This document shows positions 9,186 to 18,150 of a DNA stretch of 64,000 bases, one piece after another. This DNA is from Dechloromonas sp. HYN0024 (lineage in GTDB: Bacteria; Pseudomonadota; Gammaproteobacteria; Burkholderiales; Rhodocyclaceae), in the NCBI RefSeq assembly GCF_003441615.1, contig NZ_CP031842.1:1816501-1880500 (forward strand), given 5' to 3'. The stretch's first letter is position 1, and every line of letters begins with the position of its first letter. A program made the translations under genes and the position numbers. The notes under the pieces were generated by a model. It saw only the letters and a list, made by a program, of their open reading frames with translations. It did no database searches and was not told the DNA's origin.

Positions 9186-11408
9186 TTGAATCCGAAAATC
9201 ACTGCTGCCATTGTGACGAATGCGCCCGCCCCCTATCGCGTACCAGGATGGCGCAAGGTTTCTGAATCCATGAATATACGGCTAGAAGTTATCTACTGCA
9301 CACAGCCGCACATTGACACCTCGCTAGATGCCGCAGCGCATGGATTTTCCACGCATTTCTTGACGGGCCGCTACCGGGCCATGGACCGTCGCTTCATGCA
9401 CAGCGACTTCGGTATATGGAAATTACTCAATCGCTTGCAACCGGATGTGGTTATTACAACCGGCTTCATACCCACCTATCTTTTTGCTTTTGCCTGGGCT
9501 GTTTTTCACCGGGTACCGCATATCGCCATGACCGACGGCACTGCGCAGTCAGAGAAATCGCTATCTTGGTTACACCGGATTACTCGACGAATCGTATTTT
9601 CGCTTAGCGCTTCGTTTATTGGTGCCTGCGAAGGTTCTCGCAATTTGTACAGACAGTATCGCGTACCGGAAAATCGAATTCACCTCTCCCAACTCTGCAC
9701 AGACAACGCGCATTTCTCTGTGCCCACCACCCAGGCCCCTGTCGATTTCATTTTTTGTGGGCGCTTCATCGAAGCCAAGCGCCCCCTGTTTGCCCTGGCA
9801 GTGGCGCAAGAAGTCGCTATTCGCCTTGGCCGGAAAACCTCTATCGACTTTGTTGGCAGTGGCGCTCTGGAACCCGCAATGCGCGACTACGCAGCGCAGA
9901 TATCCGATCTGGTCGATACACGCTTTCATGGGTATCTCACCCAGGCCGAATTGCCGCATCACTACGCCAATGCACGCATTTTTCTCTTCCCTACTGAAGC
10001 TGATGTCTGGGGCGTTGTGGCCAATGAGGCCTGCGCAACCGGCCTACCGATTATCGTGACACCTCATGCCGGAGTGGCCGGCGAACTTGTCGTCGATGGC
10101 AGCAACGGCCATGTCTTGGAACTAGACCTTTCTGCCTGGACAGAAGCTGCTATCGATCTGCTGACCAACGAGGCGAAATACCAGCGTTTCTCGCAAAGTA
10201 GTCTGGCTCGCGTTGCCGAATATACCTTCGAGCATGCCGCGTTGGGCCTGTCCAATGCCATCCGGCAGGCCCAACCCAAACGCACTGTGTGCATCATTCA
10301 GGCTGTTGCCAAGCAATACCGACGCCCGTTTTTTGATTTGCTACATGCCCACCTGCTGAAAAATGGGGTCGTGCTGACCGTGGTTTACAGTGCGCCCAAC
10401 AAACGGGAAGCCTTGCGCCAGGACGCGGTCGATTTACCAGACAGCTACGGCCACAAAGTACCGGCTTACTGGGGACCGGATTATCGGATTCTCCATCAAC
10501 CCTGCCTTATCCGCGCCATGGCTGCCGACCTCGTCATTGTCGAGCAGGCATCGAAGCATATCCTCAACTATTTGCTGACATTCCTGCGGATTTTCGGCAT
10601 TGGTCGGATGGCTTACTGGGGCCACGGCCGCAACTGGCAACACGATGGCGCGGAGTGGCTTGAGCTGGTCAAAAACCACCTGCTGGCCGGTGCGGACTGG
10701 TGGTTTGCATACACGCACAAAGTTGCCCGCTATGTGGTGGACAGCGGCTTTCCGGCTGGGCGTATAACCGTCGTCCAGAACAGCGTAGACGTAACAGCTT
10801 TTCGAAAGGCCATCGAAACCTTCGATCATGAGCCGCGTCTGGCCTTGAGAAAACACCTCGGCATACCACCGGAAGCAGCGGTTGGGCTGTTTTGCGGCAG
10901 CATGCATGTGTCGAAGAAGCTAGGCTTTTTGATCGAGGCGGCGATATTGATTCGCGCCCAGGCCCCGCGATTTCACCTCATCCTTGTCGGTGCCGGGCCG
11001 GATGATGCAGTTGCCAGCCAGGCAGCGGCAAGACATGACTGGATTCATTACACTGGCCCCCTGTTCGGTGCCGACAAGGCCGCGCACTTCGCCATCGCCG
11101 ACGTATTTCTCTGCCCAGGACTTGTCGGACTGGCCGTGCTTGATGCCTTCGCAGCCGGCTTGCCGCTGTTTACAACTGACATTCCCATTCACTCTCCTGA
11201 AATAGATTATCTGGAGAATGGCGTCAATGGCCTGATGACCGAGGCCAAACCAATTCGGTATGCCGAAGCGATCGTCACCTGCCTTGTAAACCCGCAGGAG
11301 CTTGCCCGTCTGCAAATAAATGCGAAGGCTTCATCCCTTCGCTATGGCATGGACGTCATGGTTGAAAACTTTGCTCAGGGAGTGCTGTTGTGCCTCAGAA
11401 AATCCTGA
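9186..11408 (+). CDS. Tandem glycosyltransferase family 4 fusion (two GT4 units in one protein)
   Basis: A 740-residue protein, about twice the length of a normal GT4. The first unit (residues 1-360) has an N-terminal domain beginning ITAAIVTNAPAPYRVPGWRKV and a GT4 C-domain: FCGRFIEAKRPLFAL, FHGYLTQAELPHHYANARIFLFPTEADVWGVVANEACATGLPII. The second unit (about 365-740) repeats the layout with FCGSMHVSKKLGFLIEAA, LILVGAGPDD, and IADVFLCPGLVGLAVLDAFAAGLPLFTTD. The E(x7)E-like acceptor motif of unit 1 is clear (EADVWGVVANEA), but in unit 2 it is degenerate (GLVGLAVLDA). Unit 2 may therefore have different specificity or be a scaffold. The start is TTG 9186, chosen because the preserved N-terminal strand follows at once. 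It overlaps the next gene by 19 bp. Confidence 0.8.
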   Translation: MNPKITAAIVTNAPAPYRVPGWRKVSESMNIRLEVIYCTQPHIDTSLDAAAHGFSTHFLTGRYRAMDRRFMHSDFGIWKLLNRLQPDVVITTGFIPTYLFAFAWAVFHRVPHIAMTDGTAQSEKSLSWLHRITRRIVFSLSASFIGACEGSRNLYRQYRVPENRIHLSQLCTDNAHFSVPTTQAPVDFIFCGRFIEAKRPLFALAVAQEVAIRLGRKTSIDFVGSGALEPAMRDYAAQISDLVDTRFHGYLTQAELPHHYANARIFLFPTEADVWGVVANEACATGLPIIVTPHAGVAGELVVDGSNGHVLELDLSAWTEAAIDLLTNEAKYQRFSQSSLARVAEYTFEHAALGLSNAIRQAQPKRTVCIIQAVAKQYRRPFFDLLHAHLLKNGVVLTVVYSAPNKREALRQDAVDLPDSYGHKVPAYWGPDYRILHQPCLIRAMAADLVIVEQASKHILNYLLTFLRIFGIGRMAYWGHGRNWQHDGAEWLELVKNHLLAGADWWFAYTHKVARYVVDSGFPAGRITVVQNSVDVTAFRKAIETFDHEPRLALRKHLGIPPEAAVGLFCGSMHVSKKLGFLIEAAILIRAQAPRFHLILVGAGPDDAVASQAAARHDWIHYTGPLFGADKAAHFAIADVFLCPGLVGLAVLDAFAAGLPLFTTDIPIHSPEIDYLENGVNGLMTEAKPIRYAEAIVTCLVNPQELARLQINAKASSLRYGMDVMVENFAQGVLLCLRKS

Positions 11409-12583
11409 TCGCCACGATATTGCGACCAGAAGGAGATACCGGGGTCCAGTCGCATTTTCGGGCATTCTTGTCCTGGCTCGAAAAGAAGGCTTTGCCGGCT
11501 TCACTGGTAACGCCGTACAACTGTCATCGGTGGCAGGTATTTCCGACCTTCGCCTTACGTCGCCTGATCGATCCGTTTTGCAAGCCAGGCAGTGTCTGGT
11601 GGTATCGCCACTGGCACCAGTTCTTTTTGAAACGCGCCATGCGTGCCGCGCTAGCGGATGGCAAGCCTTGCTCAGTCTACGCGCAGTGCCCGCTCTCTGC
11701 GGCAGCTGCCCTGAGCACCCGGAAAACACAGGACCAGCGTGTGGTAATGGTGGCCCATTTCAATATTTCCCAGGCGGATGAATGGGCTGGTAAAGGCATG
11801 ATCCGCGAAGGAAGCCCGCTGTATCGCTCCATTCAAAAATTCGAGGCTGATGTTCTCCCGCGCGTGGATGGTTTGATATTCGTCTCCGACTTCATGCGCG
11901 GAGAGGTCACCGTGCGTATTCCGGCAACTGCCAGCGTTCCCTACCGTATCGTGCCGAATTTTCTGGCTGATCCGTACCGCAATATTGATCCGAAAGAACC
12001 CGAAGCTGATCTTATCTGCATAGGCACATTGGAGCCGCGCAAGAATCAGCGTTACGCATTGGAGATCGTGGCGGCGGCAAAAAGGCTTGGACGCCGCCTT
12101 AGTTTGACGGTAGTAGGTGACGGCCCTGATCGCTCGATGCTGGAAGCCTTGGCTGTGCAACTTGGCATCGGGGAGCAAGTGGCGTTTGCCGGTTATGTCA
12201 GCAATGCAGTCAGCCTGATGCCGCTACATCGTGCGTTTTTGCACGTAGCGCTGATGGAGAGCTTCGGTATCGTTCTTATCGAAGCGATGGCGTATGGTTT
12301 GCCGGTTTTTGCCCCGGCGGTGGGTGGTATCCCAGAAGTGTTTATTGAAGGTAGCGAGGGGCGCTTCATTCCCTTTGGCAATGCCGATACAGCTGCACGA
12401 TTTATCATCGACCTTCTGGACTCGCCACAGGCAATGAAGGCCGCCCAGCAGGCGGCACGCGAACGATTTCTAGCGCATTTTGAGTCTGCCAGGGTGGCCG
12501 AGAAATTGGCTGGTTTCCTTGGGCAGGAAAGTAGAATCGCCCCGCAGATGAGTGCTCGAAAGTCGGAAATAACTTTAATATGA
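11390..12583 (+). CDS. Glycosyltransferase family 4
   Basis: A 397-residue GT-B fold transferase starting at GTG 11390 inside the end of the previous gene. The C-terminal nucleotide-sugar domain is clear: CIGTLEPRKNQRYALEIVAAAKRLG, LTVVGDGPDRSMLEALAVQLGIGEQVAFAGYV, then LHVALMESFGIVLIEAMAYGLPVFAPAVGGIPEVF with the ESFGIVLIE motif that binds the donor phosphate and ribose. It probably acts at the cytoplasmic face on the undecaprenyl-linked unit. Donor sugar unknown. Its stop overlaps the next gene's ATG by 4 bp. Confidence 0.85.
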   Translation: MPQKILIATILRPEGDTGVQSHFRAFLSWLEKKALPASLVTPYNCHRWQVFPTFALRRLIDPFCKPGSVWWYRHWHQFFLKRAMRAALADGKPCSVYAQCPLSAAAALSTRKTQDQRVVMVAHFNISQADEWAGKGMIREGSPLYRSIQKFEADVLPRVDGLIFVSDFMRGEVTVRIPATASVPYRIVPNFLADPYRNIDPKEPEADLICIGTLEPRKNQRYALEIVAAAKRLGRRLSLTVVGDGPDRSMLEALAVQLGIGEQVAFAGYVSNAVSLMPLHRAFLHVALMESFGIVLIEAMAYGLPVFAPAVGGIPEVFIEGSEGRFIPFGNADTAARFIIDLLDSPQAMKAAQQAARERFLAHFESARVAEKLAGFLGQESRIAPQMSARKSEITLI

Positions 12584-13749
12584 GCGCCCTCAAAGTCCTG
12601 CTCGTCCACAACGCCTACCAGCTACGCGGCGGAGAGGATTCCGTGGTAGAGGCCGAACTAACCTTGCTGCGCGGGCACGGCCACGAGGTTGAGGTGTTTC
12701 AGCGCCATAACGATGAACTGAAAACCGTGCCGCGCCTTCAAGCAGCGGCAGACACCATCTGGTCACTCCATTCAGCCAAAGGGCTGTCTGAGTTGATTGG
12801 TCGATTCAAACCGGATGTTGTTCACTTCCACAACACCTTTCCTCTGATCTCACCGGCGGCGTACTGGGCCGTACGGTCTGCCGGTCTGCCTGTCATACAG
12901 ACCCTACACAATTTTCGTCTGCATTGCCCGCAAGCGAGCTACTTGCGTAATGGTCGGATGTGCGAAGACTGCCTTGGCCATCTTCCCTGGCGAGGCGTAC
13001 TGCGATCTTGCTATCGAGGCTCGACGTCTCAATCGGCAGTACTGGTCGGCATGACGGCAATTCATCGCGCCCTGGGTAGCTATCGCAGCAAAGTGACCCG
13101 TTATATTGCACTGAACGATTTCTGCCGGCGCAAGTTCATTGAAGGCGGCCTGCCCGCAGAGCGCATTGCAGTGAAACCAAATTTTGTCGATTTTTCACCG
13201 CCGCCGCAGGGTAAACGCGAGGGATTTCTCTTTGTCGGGCGCTTGTCGTTCGAAAAGGGAGTCGATGCAATGGTACGCGCCTGGGCGCTAATGGATTCGG
13301 GCAACTTGCGGGTTGCTGGCACAGGCCCGGAGGCCAACTTGCTAGATGGTCAGCGAAACCTGACGGCTCTGGGCGCCCTTTCGGGCGATGCCGTAATAGG
13401 CGAGATGGTGCGCTCGCTGGCATTGGTGCTACCGAGCATCTGCTATGACAGCTTCCCGCGCACTCTGGTTGAAGCATTCGCCTGTGCCTTGCCGGTAATC
13501 GCGACCCGGCTCGGGCCTCTGGCGGATCTGGTCGAGGACGGCGTGACCGGCCTGCTCTTTGAGGCGGGCAATGCCGATGATCTGGCCCAGAAACTGACGT
13601 GGGCGCAGGCGAATCCGGAGGCGATGGCGTCTATGGGGCGCAATGCGCGCGCCCGATATGAGGCCGAATTTTCCGCTGAACCTAATTACCGACAACTGAT
13701 CGCCATCTACAACGACGCGATAAATGCTGTTTCGAAGGAAGAAAAATGA
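12580..13749 (+). CDS. Glycosyltransferase family 4
   Basis: A 389-residue GT4. The N-terminal domain has VLLVHNAYQLRGGEDSVVEAE with the glycine-rich GGED loop, then HFHNTFPLISPA, and a CxxC-like patch MCEDCLGHLPWRGVLRSCYRG near residue 128 that recurs in a subset of bacterial GT4s. The C-domain has LFVGRLSFEKGVDAMVRAW and a final Glu motif LVEAFACALPVIATRLGPLADLV. Overlaps of 4 bp on both sides indicate coupled translation. Donor specificity is not readable. Confidence 0.85.
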   Translation: MSALKVLLVHNAYQLRGGEDSVVEAELTLLRGHGHEVEVFQRHNDELKTVPRLQAAADTIWSLHSAKGLSELIGRFKPDVVHFHNTFPLISPAAYWAVRSAGLPVIQTLHNFRLHCPQASYLRNGRMCEDCLGHLPWRGVLRSCYRGSTSQSAVLVGMTAIHRALGSYRSKVTRYIALNDFCRRKFIEGGLPAERIAVKPNFVDFSPPPQGKREGFLFVGRLSFEKGVDAMVRAWALMDSGNLRVAGTGPEANLLDGQRNLTALGALSGDAVIGEMVRSLALVLPSICYDSFPRTLVEAFACALPVIATRLGPLADLVEDGVTGLLFEAGNADDLAQKLTWAQANPEAMASMGRNARARYEAEFSAEPNYRQLIAIYNDAINAVSKEEK

Positions 13750-14519
13750 CGAATTCTGCCCTGTTTTCACGCGTCACCGCACCGGTGCTGGGCGCTCCGA
13801 TTGATGCGCTGTGCGGGGAGACTGCTGCGACACGCATCCTGCGTTGGGCGGCGGGGCGCGAGTCGCGCTACATATGCATCGTCAACGCCCATTCGGTCGT
13901 AAGCACGACACAGGATGCGGCCTTTTTCAAGGCGGTGAGCGAAGCCGACATGTCGACGCCGGACGGTGCTCCTGTCGCCTGGATGCTGCGCCGCCAGGGC
14001 TTTGCCGGCCAGCCACGGGTGAGCGGGCCAGACCTAATGTGGTCACTGTTCGAGCGGTGCAGCACGGAACGGATAGGCGTCTATTTTTATGGCAGCACGG
14101 CTGAAACGCTGGCCAGACTACGTGATCGTCTGGCGACGGATTTTCCCGCACTGCGCATCGAAGGGATGGAATCACCGCCCTTTCGCCCGCTTGACGCCGA
14201 AGAGGATGCTGCAGCCGTCGACCGTATCAACGCTAGCGGTGTGGGGATTGTGTTTGTCGGCCTCGGCTGCCCGAAGCAGGAAAAGTGGATGGCCGATCAC
14301 CGGGGCCGGGTCGAGGCCGTGATGATCGGCGTTGGGGCCGCCTTCGACTTCCATGCTGGCACAGTTTCCCGCGCCCCGGCATGGATGCGCGACAACGGGC
14401 TGGAGTGGCTGCATCGCCTGGCCTCAGAACCGCGACGGCTTTGGCGACGCTATCTGGTGACGAATACGCTGTTTGTAGTTGGTGCCATCAAACAACTGAT
14501 TTTTGGTCATGCTCGATAA
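13746..14519 (+). CDS. WecB/TagA/CpsF family glycosyltransferase (GT26)
   Basis: A 257-residue protein of typical GT26 length. Landmarks are VNAHSVVSTTQDAAFFKAVSEADMSTPDGAPVAWMLRRQGF with the conserved (T/S)PDG, YFYGSTAETLARL, IVFVGLGCPKQEKWMADH and VMIGVGAAFDFHAGTVSRAPAWMRDNGLEWLHRLASEPRRLWRRYL, the last being a family fingerprint. It transfers a sugar such as ManNAc or glucosyl to a lipid-linked acceptor. It overlaps the previous stop (ATGA) and the next gene by 11 bp. Confidence 0.9.
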   Translation: MTNSALFSRVTAPVLGAPIDALCGETAATRILRWAAGRESRYICIVNAHSVVSTTQDAAFFKAVSEADMSTPDGAPVAWMLRRQGFAGQPRVSGPDLMWSLFERCSTERIGVYFYGSTAETLARLRDRLATDFPALRIEGMESPPFRPLDAEEDAAAVDRINASGVGIVFVGLGCPKQEKWMADHRGRVEAVMIGVGAAFDFHAGTVSRAPAWMRDNGLEWLHRLASEPRRLWRRYLVTNTLFVVGAIKQLIFGHAR

Positions 14520-15015
14520 GGCCGATTTTCTGTCGGTAATTGATCGGACGCCGCTGGTAGCGGTCGACCTGATTATTGTTCGCGATTTGAAGGAGGTTCT
14601 GCTCGGCTTGCGCAAGAATCGTCCGGCCCAGGGTTACTGGTTCGTTCCCGGCGGACGGATATTCAAGAACGAGAAGATCAACGATGCGCTGATCCGGGTG
14701 GCCGATAGCGAGCTTGGCCTGGGCGATGCCCTTCGCCGAGGGGAGTTCAACCTGCGGCCGATGGGCAGTTTCGAGCACTTTTACCCCGATTGCTTCGCCG
14801 GCAACGACGCGATTTCAACCCATTACGTGGTACTTGGGCACCGTCTCGATGTGCCGAGAGGGTTCGATCTGCTAGGCATTGATGAACAACATGCAGAATT
14901 TCGCTGGTGGCCCGTTGACGAAGCGCGTGATGCAGCAGGGGTGCATCGCTTCACCAAAGATTATTTGGGGTCAGCGGATTTCGTTTTGCCTACCAGGCGA
15001 GCAGAAACCCAATAA
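14509..15015 (+). CDS. gmm: GDP-mannose mannosyl hydrolase (NUDIX)
   Basis: A 168-residue NUDIX enzyme that hydrolyses GDP-mannose to GDP and mannose and may tune the nucleotide-sugar pool. The modified Nudix box of the Gmm type is seen: GGRIFKNEKINDALIRVADSELGL, with WFVPGG before it and GSFEHFYPDCF and STHYVVLGH after it. ATG 14509 is taken as the start (the TTG two codons upstream is less likely); it lies within the end of the preceding gene. It is the last + strand gene of the EPS operon and fits functionally with gmd and fcl. Confidence 0.9.
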   Translation: MLDKADFLSVIDRTPLVAVDLIIVRDLKEVLLGLRKNRPAQGYWFVPGGRIFKNEKINDALIRVADSELGLGDALRRGEFNLRPMGSFEHFYPDCFAGNDAISTHYVVLGHRLDVPRGFDLLGIDEQHAEFRWWPVDEARDAAGVHRFTKDYLGSADFVLPTRRAETQ

Positions 15016-15038
15016 CGCCCGCTTCCCTAGCTGCCGAT

Positions 15039-15563
15039 TCAGACGTACTTACGGCGTGACCCCACGCCTACGGCGACCAGGCCGGACAGCAGCATGAACC
15101 ATTGCTCCGGTTCGGGAACTGCCGCCGCAACGACAGAATAGAACCCCGCCAGATAGCTGCCACCAGCCTGACCATTGGCGTTGCCGGTAACTTTCACCAA
15201 GTAGTCACCCGCCCCCAGGCCGGATGCGAAAAAGTTCGCGCTAGCGCCGGCAATCGCGGTATCGGGAGCAACCGCGTTAAACAGCGACAGGAACAGGCTG
15301 TCGATATGCAGAATCGGCGAACCGCCGAGATCCAGATTAAGAATGGATGCAGACCCGGCAATATCGCTGATGGTGTTCAGATGGAAAGTGAAGGTATCGG
15401 CGAACGAGCCGTAGTGAGTCACGGCTTGTGTATAGGGCTGCGCCTGCGGCAGCGCGCCGACATTATAGGTATCGGCAGCGGCCTGGCCGGAATGCAGGGT
15501 AACGGCAACGGCAAAAAGGCCAAGCGCCTTGGCAAGGGACGAACGAACGGTTTTTGAAAACAT
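15039..15563 (-). CDS. FxDxF-type PEP-CTERM sorting-domain protein
   Basis: A 174-residue secreted protein. It has a signal peptide (MFSKTVRSSLAKALGLFAVAVTLHSGQAAA), a beta-rich domain containing SFADTFTFHLNT (the FxDxF motif that names a PEP-CTERM subfamily), and a C-terminal sorting signal: VPEPEQWFMLLSGLVAVGVGSRRKYV (PEP motif, hydrophobic helix, basic tail). ATG 15563 is chosen over a longer frame to 15650 because AGGAG lies 7 bases upstream and the signal peptide starts there. It converges on gmm. A palindromic site at 15740-15755 lies 176 bp upstream. It is a probable exosortase B substrate. Confidence 0.85.
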   Translation of the reverse strand: MFSKTVRSSLAKALGLFAVAVTLHSGQAAADTYNVGALPQAQPYTQAVTHYGSFADTFTFHLNTISDIAGSASILNLDLGGSPILHIDSLFLSLFNAVAPDTAIAGASANFFASGLGAGDYLVKVTGNANGQAGGSYLAGFYSVVAAAVPEPEQWFMLLSGLVAVGVGSRRKYV

Positions 15564-15739
15564 GGAAACTCCTGCTGATCCGGGGCATGCATTGATCGTG
15601 AGCAGATGCGCAACCAACGCCCTGCCATGACCGGCGGAAATCCATGACAAACGATTGAAAAATTCAATGGAAAATCATCCCGCCTCTGAATAATGCAGGA
15701 TGACTGTTAAACCTGTTCGCGGCAAAGCCATGGCAAAAA

Positions 15740-15755
15740 TAGTCCGTAATGACTA
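15740..15755. promoter_or_regulatory. Candidate EpsA-type operator, copy 1
   Basis: TAGTCCGTAATGACTA differs from the perfect palindrome at 43320 at two positions only, leaving TAGTC/GACTA arms intact. It lies upstream of the FxDxF PEP-CTERM gene. Assignment to an EpsA/LuxR regulator is inference. Confidence 0.55.
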
Positions 15756-15932
15756 CCCGGCACAAATGGGTTGCTCATATTTCGGTTGCACCACCGAGGT
15801 CAATTTGCCTCACCCACTGGCATCAAGACTATCAGGCCACTGTTACACCACATCACGCCATCCATAGATCAGTACTGGTTATTTCGAACCATGCACGCAC
15901 CCGGATCGTTGCCGGATGCACTTGGCCAGAAA

Positions 15933-15948
15933 TAGTCCGTTCGGTGCA
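15933..15948. promoter_or_regulatory. Candidate EpsA-type operator, copy 2
   Basis: TAGTCCGTTCGGTGCA keeps the left half and the central CCG-N2-CGG core and has a degenerate right arm. It lies 131 bp upstream of the start of the PEP-CTERM gene at 16080. Confidence 0.5.
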
Positions 15949-16079
15949 TTAGCAATGGGTAACACACTGGCATTGCTGCAACAATGAAAAATCACAATCT
16001 GACCATGCCTGCAAGCAGGTTGATCGGATACGGGTCTGGATGCCAAACATTTCCCCAAACAGATTTACAGGACATTGAA

Positions 16080-16973
16080 ATGAATCATCGAAATCAGCTT
16101 TTGCGACTTGCCCCAGCGGCTCTTCTGGTTCTCTCTTGCGTGGGTCAGGCCCATGCATCAACGCCGCTGGCCTATTTGACCATTGACGGGGCCGATGCAA
16201 ACGGTAACGCAATGGAATGGCGGGAAAACATGTCCGGCCTGATCAGCGTCGACGCCAGCGGCAATATCGCCCTGCGTCAGGGATCGACCAACGAGATCTA
16301 TCGCAACACGGCGACCGATCAGGATTTTTGGCAATGGACGGCAAACGCCAACGGCAGTGGCTCCTGGAACTGGCATACCTTCCAGACCGCTGGCGCTGCT
16401 GGTGACCCGCTTGCCGTTGTCAGCCTGGACAAAATCATTGGCCATGGCGACCCCGATCTTTCCTACGGTTTCTATGCCAAGAACAACACCAACAGCACCC
16501 AGACATACACCTTGACCATTGGCGAGTCGATCACGCCGCCGACCTACGGCCCGACCACGGTCTACGCCGATATTGGGGCCTCGCTGACCAATCCCAGTGG
16601 CAACCTGACCTTTGCCCCGGTTTCCGGCCACATCCAGCAGTTCATGCTGTCCAGCGACGGCGGCCTGAGCTTCGTCAATGCCGGCGTCGATGTTGGTGGC
16701 ACCTTCACGACCAGTACCACGGGAACCAGCTCCTATCTGGCGCAATCCCAGCCCCTGAGCGGCCCGACACCGACCAACCCGGCCACCGAGTGGAACTTCA
16801 TGCAACTCGTCACCCGGTTCACGCTCTCGCCGAACAACGACATCGCCTCGGTATCCGGTTTCGCCTCGATCAATCCGGTGCCGGAACCTTCCTCCTACCT
16901 GATGATGTTTGCCGGTCTTTGCCTGCTTGGCGGGATGACTGCACGCAACAGCGGCTCTGGTCGCAATCGCTGA
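16080..16973 (+). CDS. PEP-CTERM sorting-domain protein
   Basis: A 297-residue secreted protein with a Sec signal (LLRLAPAALLVLSCVGQAHAS), a low-complexity beta-rich body rich in Ser, Thr, Asn and Gly, and a C-terminal VPEPSSYLMMFAGLCLLGGMTARNSGSGRNR sorting tail. The body includes WRENMSGLISVDASGNIALRQG and repeated TNST/TTSTTGTSS patches that could be O-glycosylated. ATG 16080 fits the signal peptide; a longer frame from 15984 would put 32 residues before it. A strong terminator follows at 17023. Function unknown; probably a matrix or surface protein attached through exosortase B. Confidence 0.85.
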   Translation: MNHRNQLLRLAPAALLVLSCVGQAHASTPLAYLTIDGADANGNAMEWRENMSGLISVDASGNIALRQGSTNEIYRNTATDQDFWQWTANANGSGSWNWHTFQTAGAAGDPLAVVSLDKIIGHGDPDLSYGFYAKNNTNSTQTYTLTIGESITPPTYGPTTVYADIGASLTNPSGNLTFAPVSGHIQQFMLSSDGGLSFVNAGVDVGGTFTTSTTGTSSYLAQSQPLSGPTPTNPATEWNFMQLVTRFTLSPNNDIASVSGFASINPVPEPSSYLMMFAGLCLLGGMTARNSGSGRNR

Positions 16974-17022
16974 CCGGAAGACGCTTCCGATAGCACAACG
17001 ACAATTAGTGGTAGTCCTTTGC

Positions 17023-17050
17023 GGGCGGTCGAAAGACCGCCCTTTTTTTT
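17023..17050 (+). terminator. Rho-independent terminator
   Basis: An 8-bp perfect stem GGGCGGTC/GACCGCCC closes a GAAA tetraloop and is followed by eight T. It ends the PEP-CTERM transcript that begins before 16080 and insulates the protease gene downstream. Confidence 0.93.
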
Positions 17051-17066
17051 CACCGTCATGTCGGTG

Positions 17067-17082
17067 TAGTCCATTAGGCCCA
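17067..17082. promoter_or_regulatory. Candidate EpsA-type operator, copy 3 (degenerate)
   Basis: TAGTCCATTAGGCCCA keeps the TAGTCC half and a partial right half. It lies between the terminator and the PEP-CTERM protease gene, 83 bp before its ATG. It is the weakest member of the set. Confidence 0.4.
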
Positions 17083-17165
17083 CACCCGGAACTCATTGAC
17101 CATGTGAAACGGAAACATGCGTCTGGGAGGATTGCACCACACCATACGAAGGTCACCGTTTCAGC

Positions 17166-18107
17166 ATGCAAACCGAGCACCGACTCAACCAATGGCTTGT
17201 CGCCGCCGCCTTTCCTTTGCTCGTCGCGAGCCTGCCGGCCCACGCACTGATGGCTGGGGCATCGCCTGACTCGCCAGGTGCCCGCGTCGACCCCAACACC
17301 TTTTCCTCCCCTTTTGCCGGCGTCGGCAGCCTCTCAATCGGCAGCAGCACTTACTCAGGAACCCTTATCGCACCTGGCTATGTGCTTACGGCAGCCCATG
17401 TCGCCAGCGGTGTCGCGGCATCCGATATCGTGTTTAACCTGAACGTCGGTGGCAACCTGACCCAGCAGATCGGAGCCAGCGCCGTCTACGTAAATCCGGG
17501 CTATACCAGTTTCAGCAGCACCCATCCGGCCGATGGCGACCTGGCCATCATCAGGCTGGCTCAGGATGCAATAGCCGGCACACCCAGCTACTCACTGTAT
17601 CGCGGCGACCTGGCGGCCGGCACCACCCTAACCCTAGTCGGATACGGCGATAGCGGTAATGGCGACACCGGCATCACCTCAGCCTTTGCCAATCCCTCGG
17701 TCAAACGCGTCGGCGAAAACAATGCCGACTTCTTTGCGGCACGAGTTGATGGCAGCATCGCCAAGGCCATCTATTATTTCGATTTTGACGGCCCCTCAGC
17801 CGCCACCAACATCATCGGTGGCAGAACGCTCGGCAACAGCCTGGAAACCTCGTTGGCCAGCGGCGACTCGGGTAGCCCTGCCTTTGTTCGGGATGCCAGC
17901 GGGAACTGGCTTCTCGCCGGGGTCAATACCTTTCGTTTTGGCACCACGACAAGCTTCGGCAATGGCGGCGGCGGGCAATTGATCGCCCCCTACGCCAACT
18001 GGATCGACAGTGTCATGGCACCGGTCCCCGAACCTTCACCCGCCAGCATGCTGCTCTCTGCCCTCGGCCTGCTCGGCGTTGTCGCGTTGCGCGGCCGCCG
18101 CGACTAG
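17166..18107 (+). CDS. Trypsin-like serine protease with PEP-CTERM anchor
   Basis: A 313-residue secreted S1-family protease. The signal peptide ends at about AHA (residue 27). The catalytic triad is complete: His78 in VLTAAHVA, Asp125 in ADGDLAIIRL and Ser235 in ASGDSGSPAF. The C-terminus carries VPEPSPASMLLSALGLLGVVALRGRRD, an exosortase sorting signal. The protein would thus be a protease held at, or released from, the outer surface after exosortase cleavage. It may process matrix proteins or other PEP-CTERM proteins, but no substrate is indicated. It is preceded by a strong terminator and a degenerate palindromic site, so it probably has its own promoter. Confidence 0.88.
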   Translation: MQTEHRLNQWLVAAAFPLLVASLPAHALMAGASPDSPGARVDPNTFSSPFAGVGSLSIGSSTYSGTLIAPGYVLTAAHVASGVAASDIVFNLNVGGNLTQQIGASAVYVNPGYTSFSSTHPADGDLAIIRLAQDAIAGTPSYSLYRGDLAAGTTLTLVGYGDSGNGDTGITSAFANPSVKRVGENNADFFAARVDGSIAKAIYYFDFDGPSAATNIIGGRTLGNSLETSLASGDSGSPAFVRDASGNWLLAGVNTFRFGTTTSFGNGGGGQLIAPYANWIDSVMAPVPEPSPASMLLSALGLLGVVALRGRRD

Positions 18108-18150
18108 CCCCTTCCCCCGGCACGACCACCGGTTTCTGGCCGGGCCCCGA

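Larger units (their letters stand above)
15564..16079. other. Divergent regulatory region between two PEP-CTERM genes
   Basis: No gene is seen in these 516 bp. The region holds two copies of a 16-bp palindromic motif (15740-15755 and 15933-15948), one in front of each divergent PEP-CTERM gene. An inverted repeat GCAATG/CATTGC (15952-15957 and 15971-15976) follows the right-hand copy. Promoter boxes were not identified with confidence. Confidence 0.6.

Noticed and set aside
17012..17021. Another TAGTCC half-site (TAGTCCTTTG) just before the terminator.
   Set aside because: It has no second half and lies in the 3' flank of a gene; probably chance.
16158..17243. A 361-codon - strand frame opposite the PEP-CTERM gene at 16080.
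   Set aside because: It runs across a strong terminator and two real genes and shows no domain.
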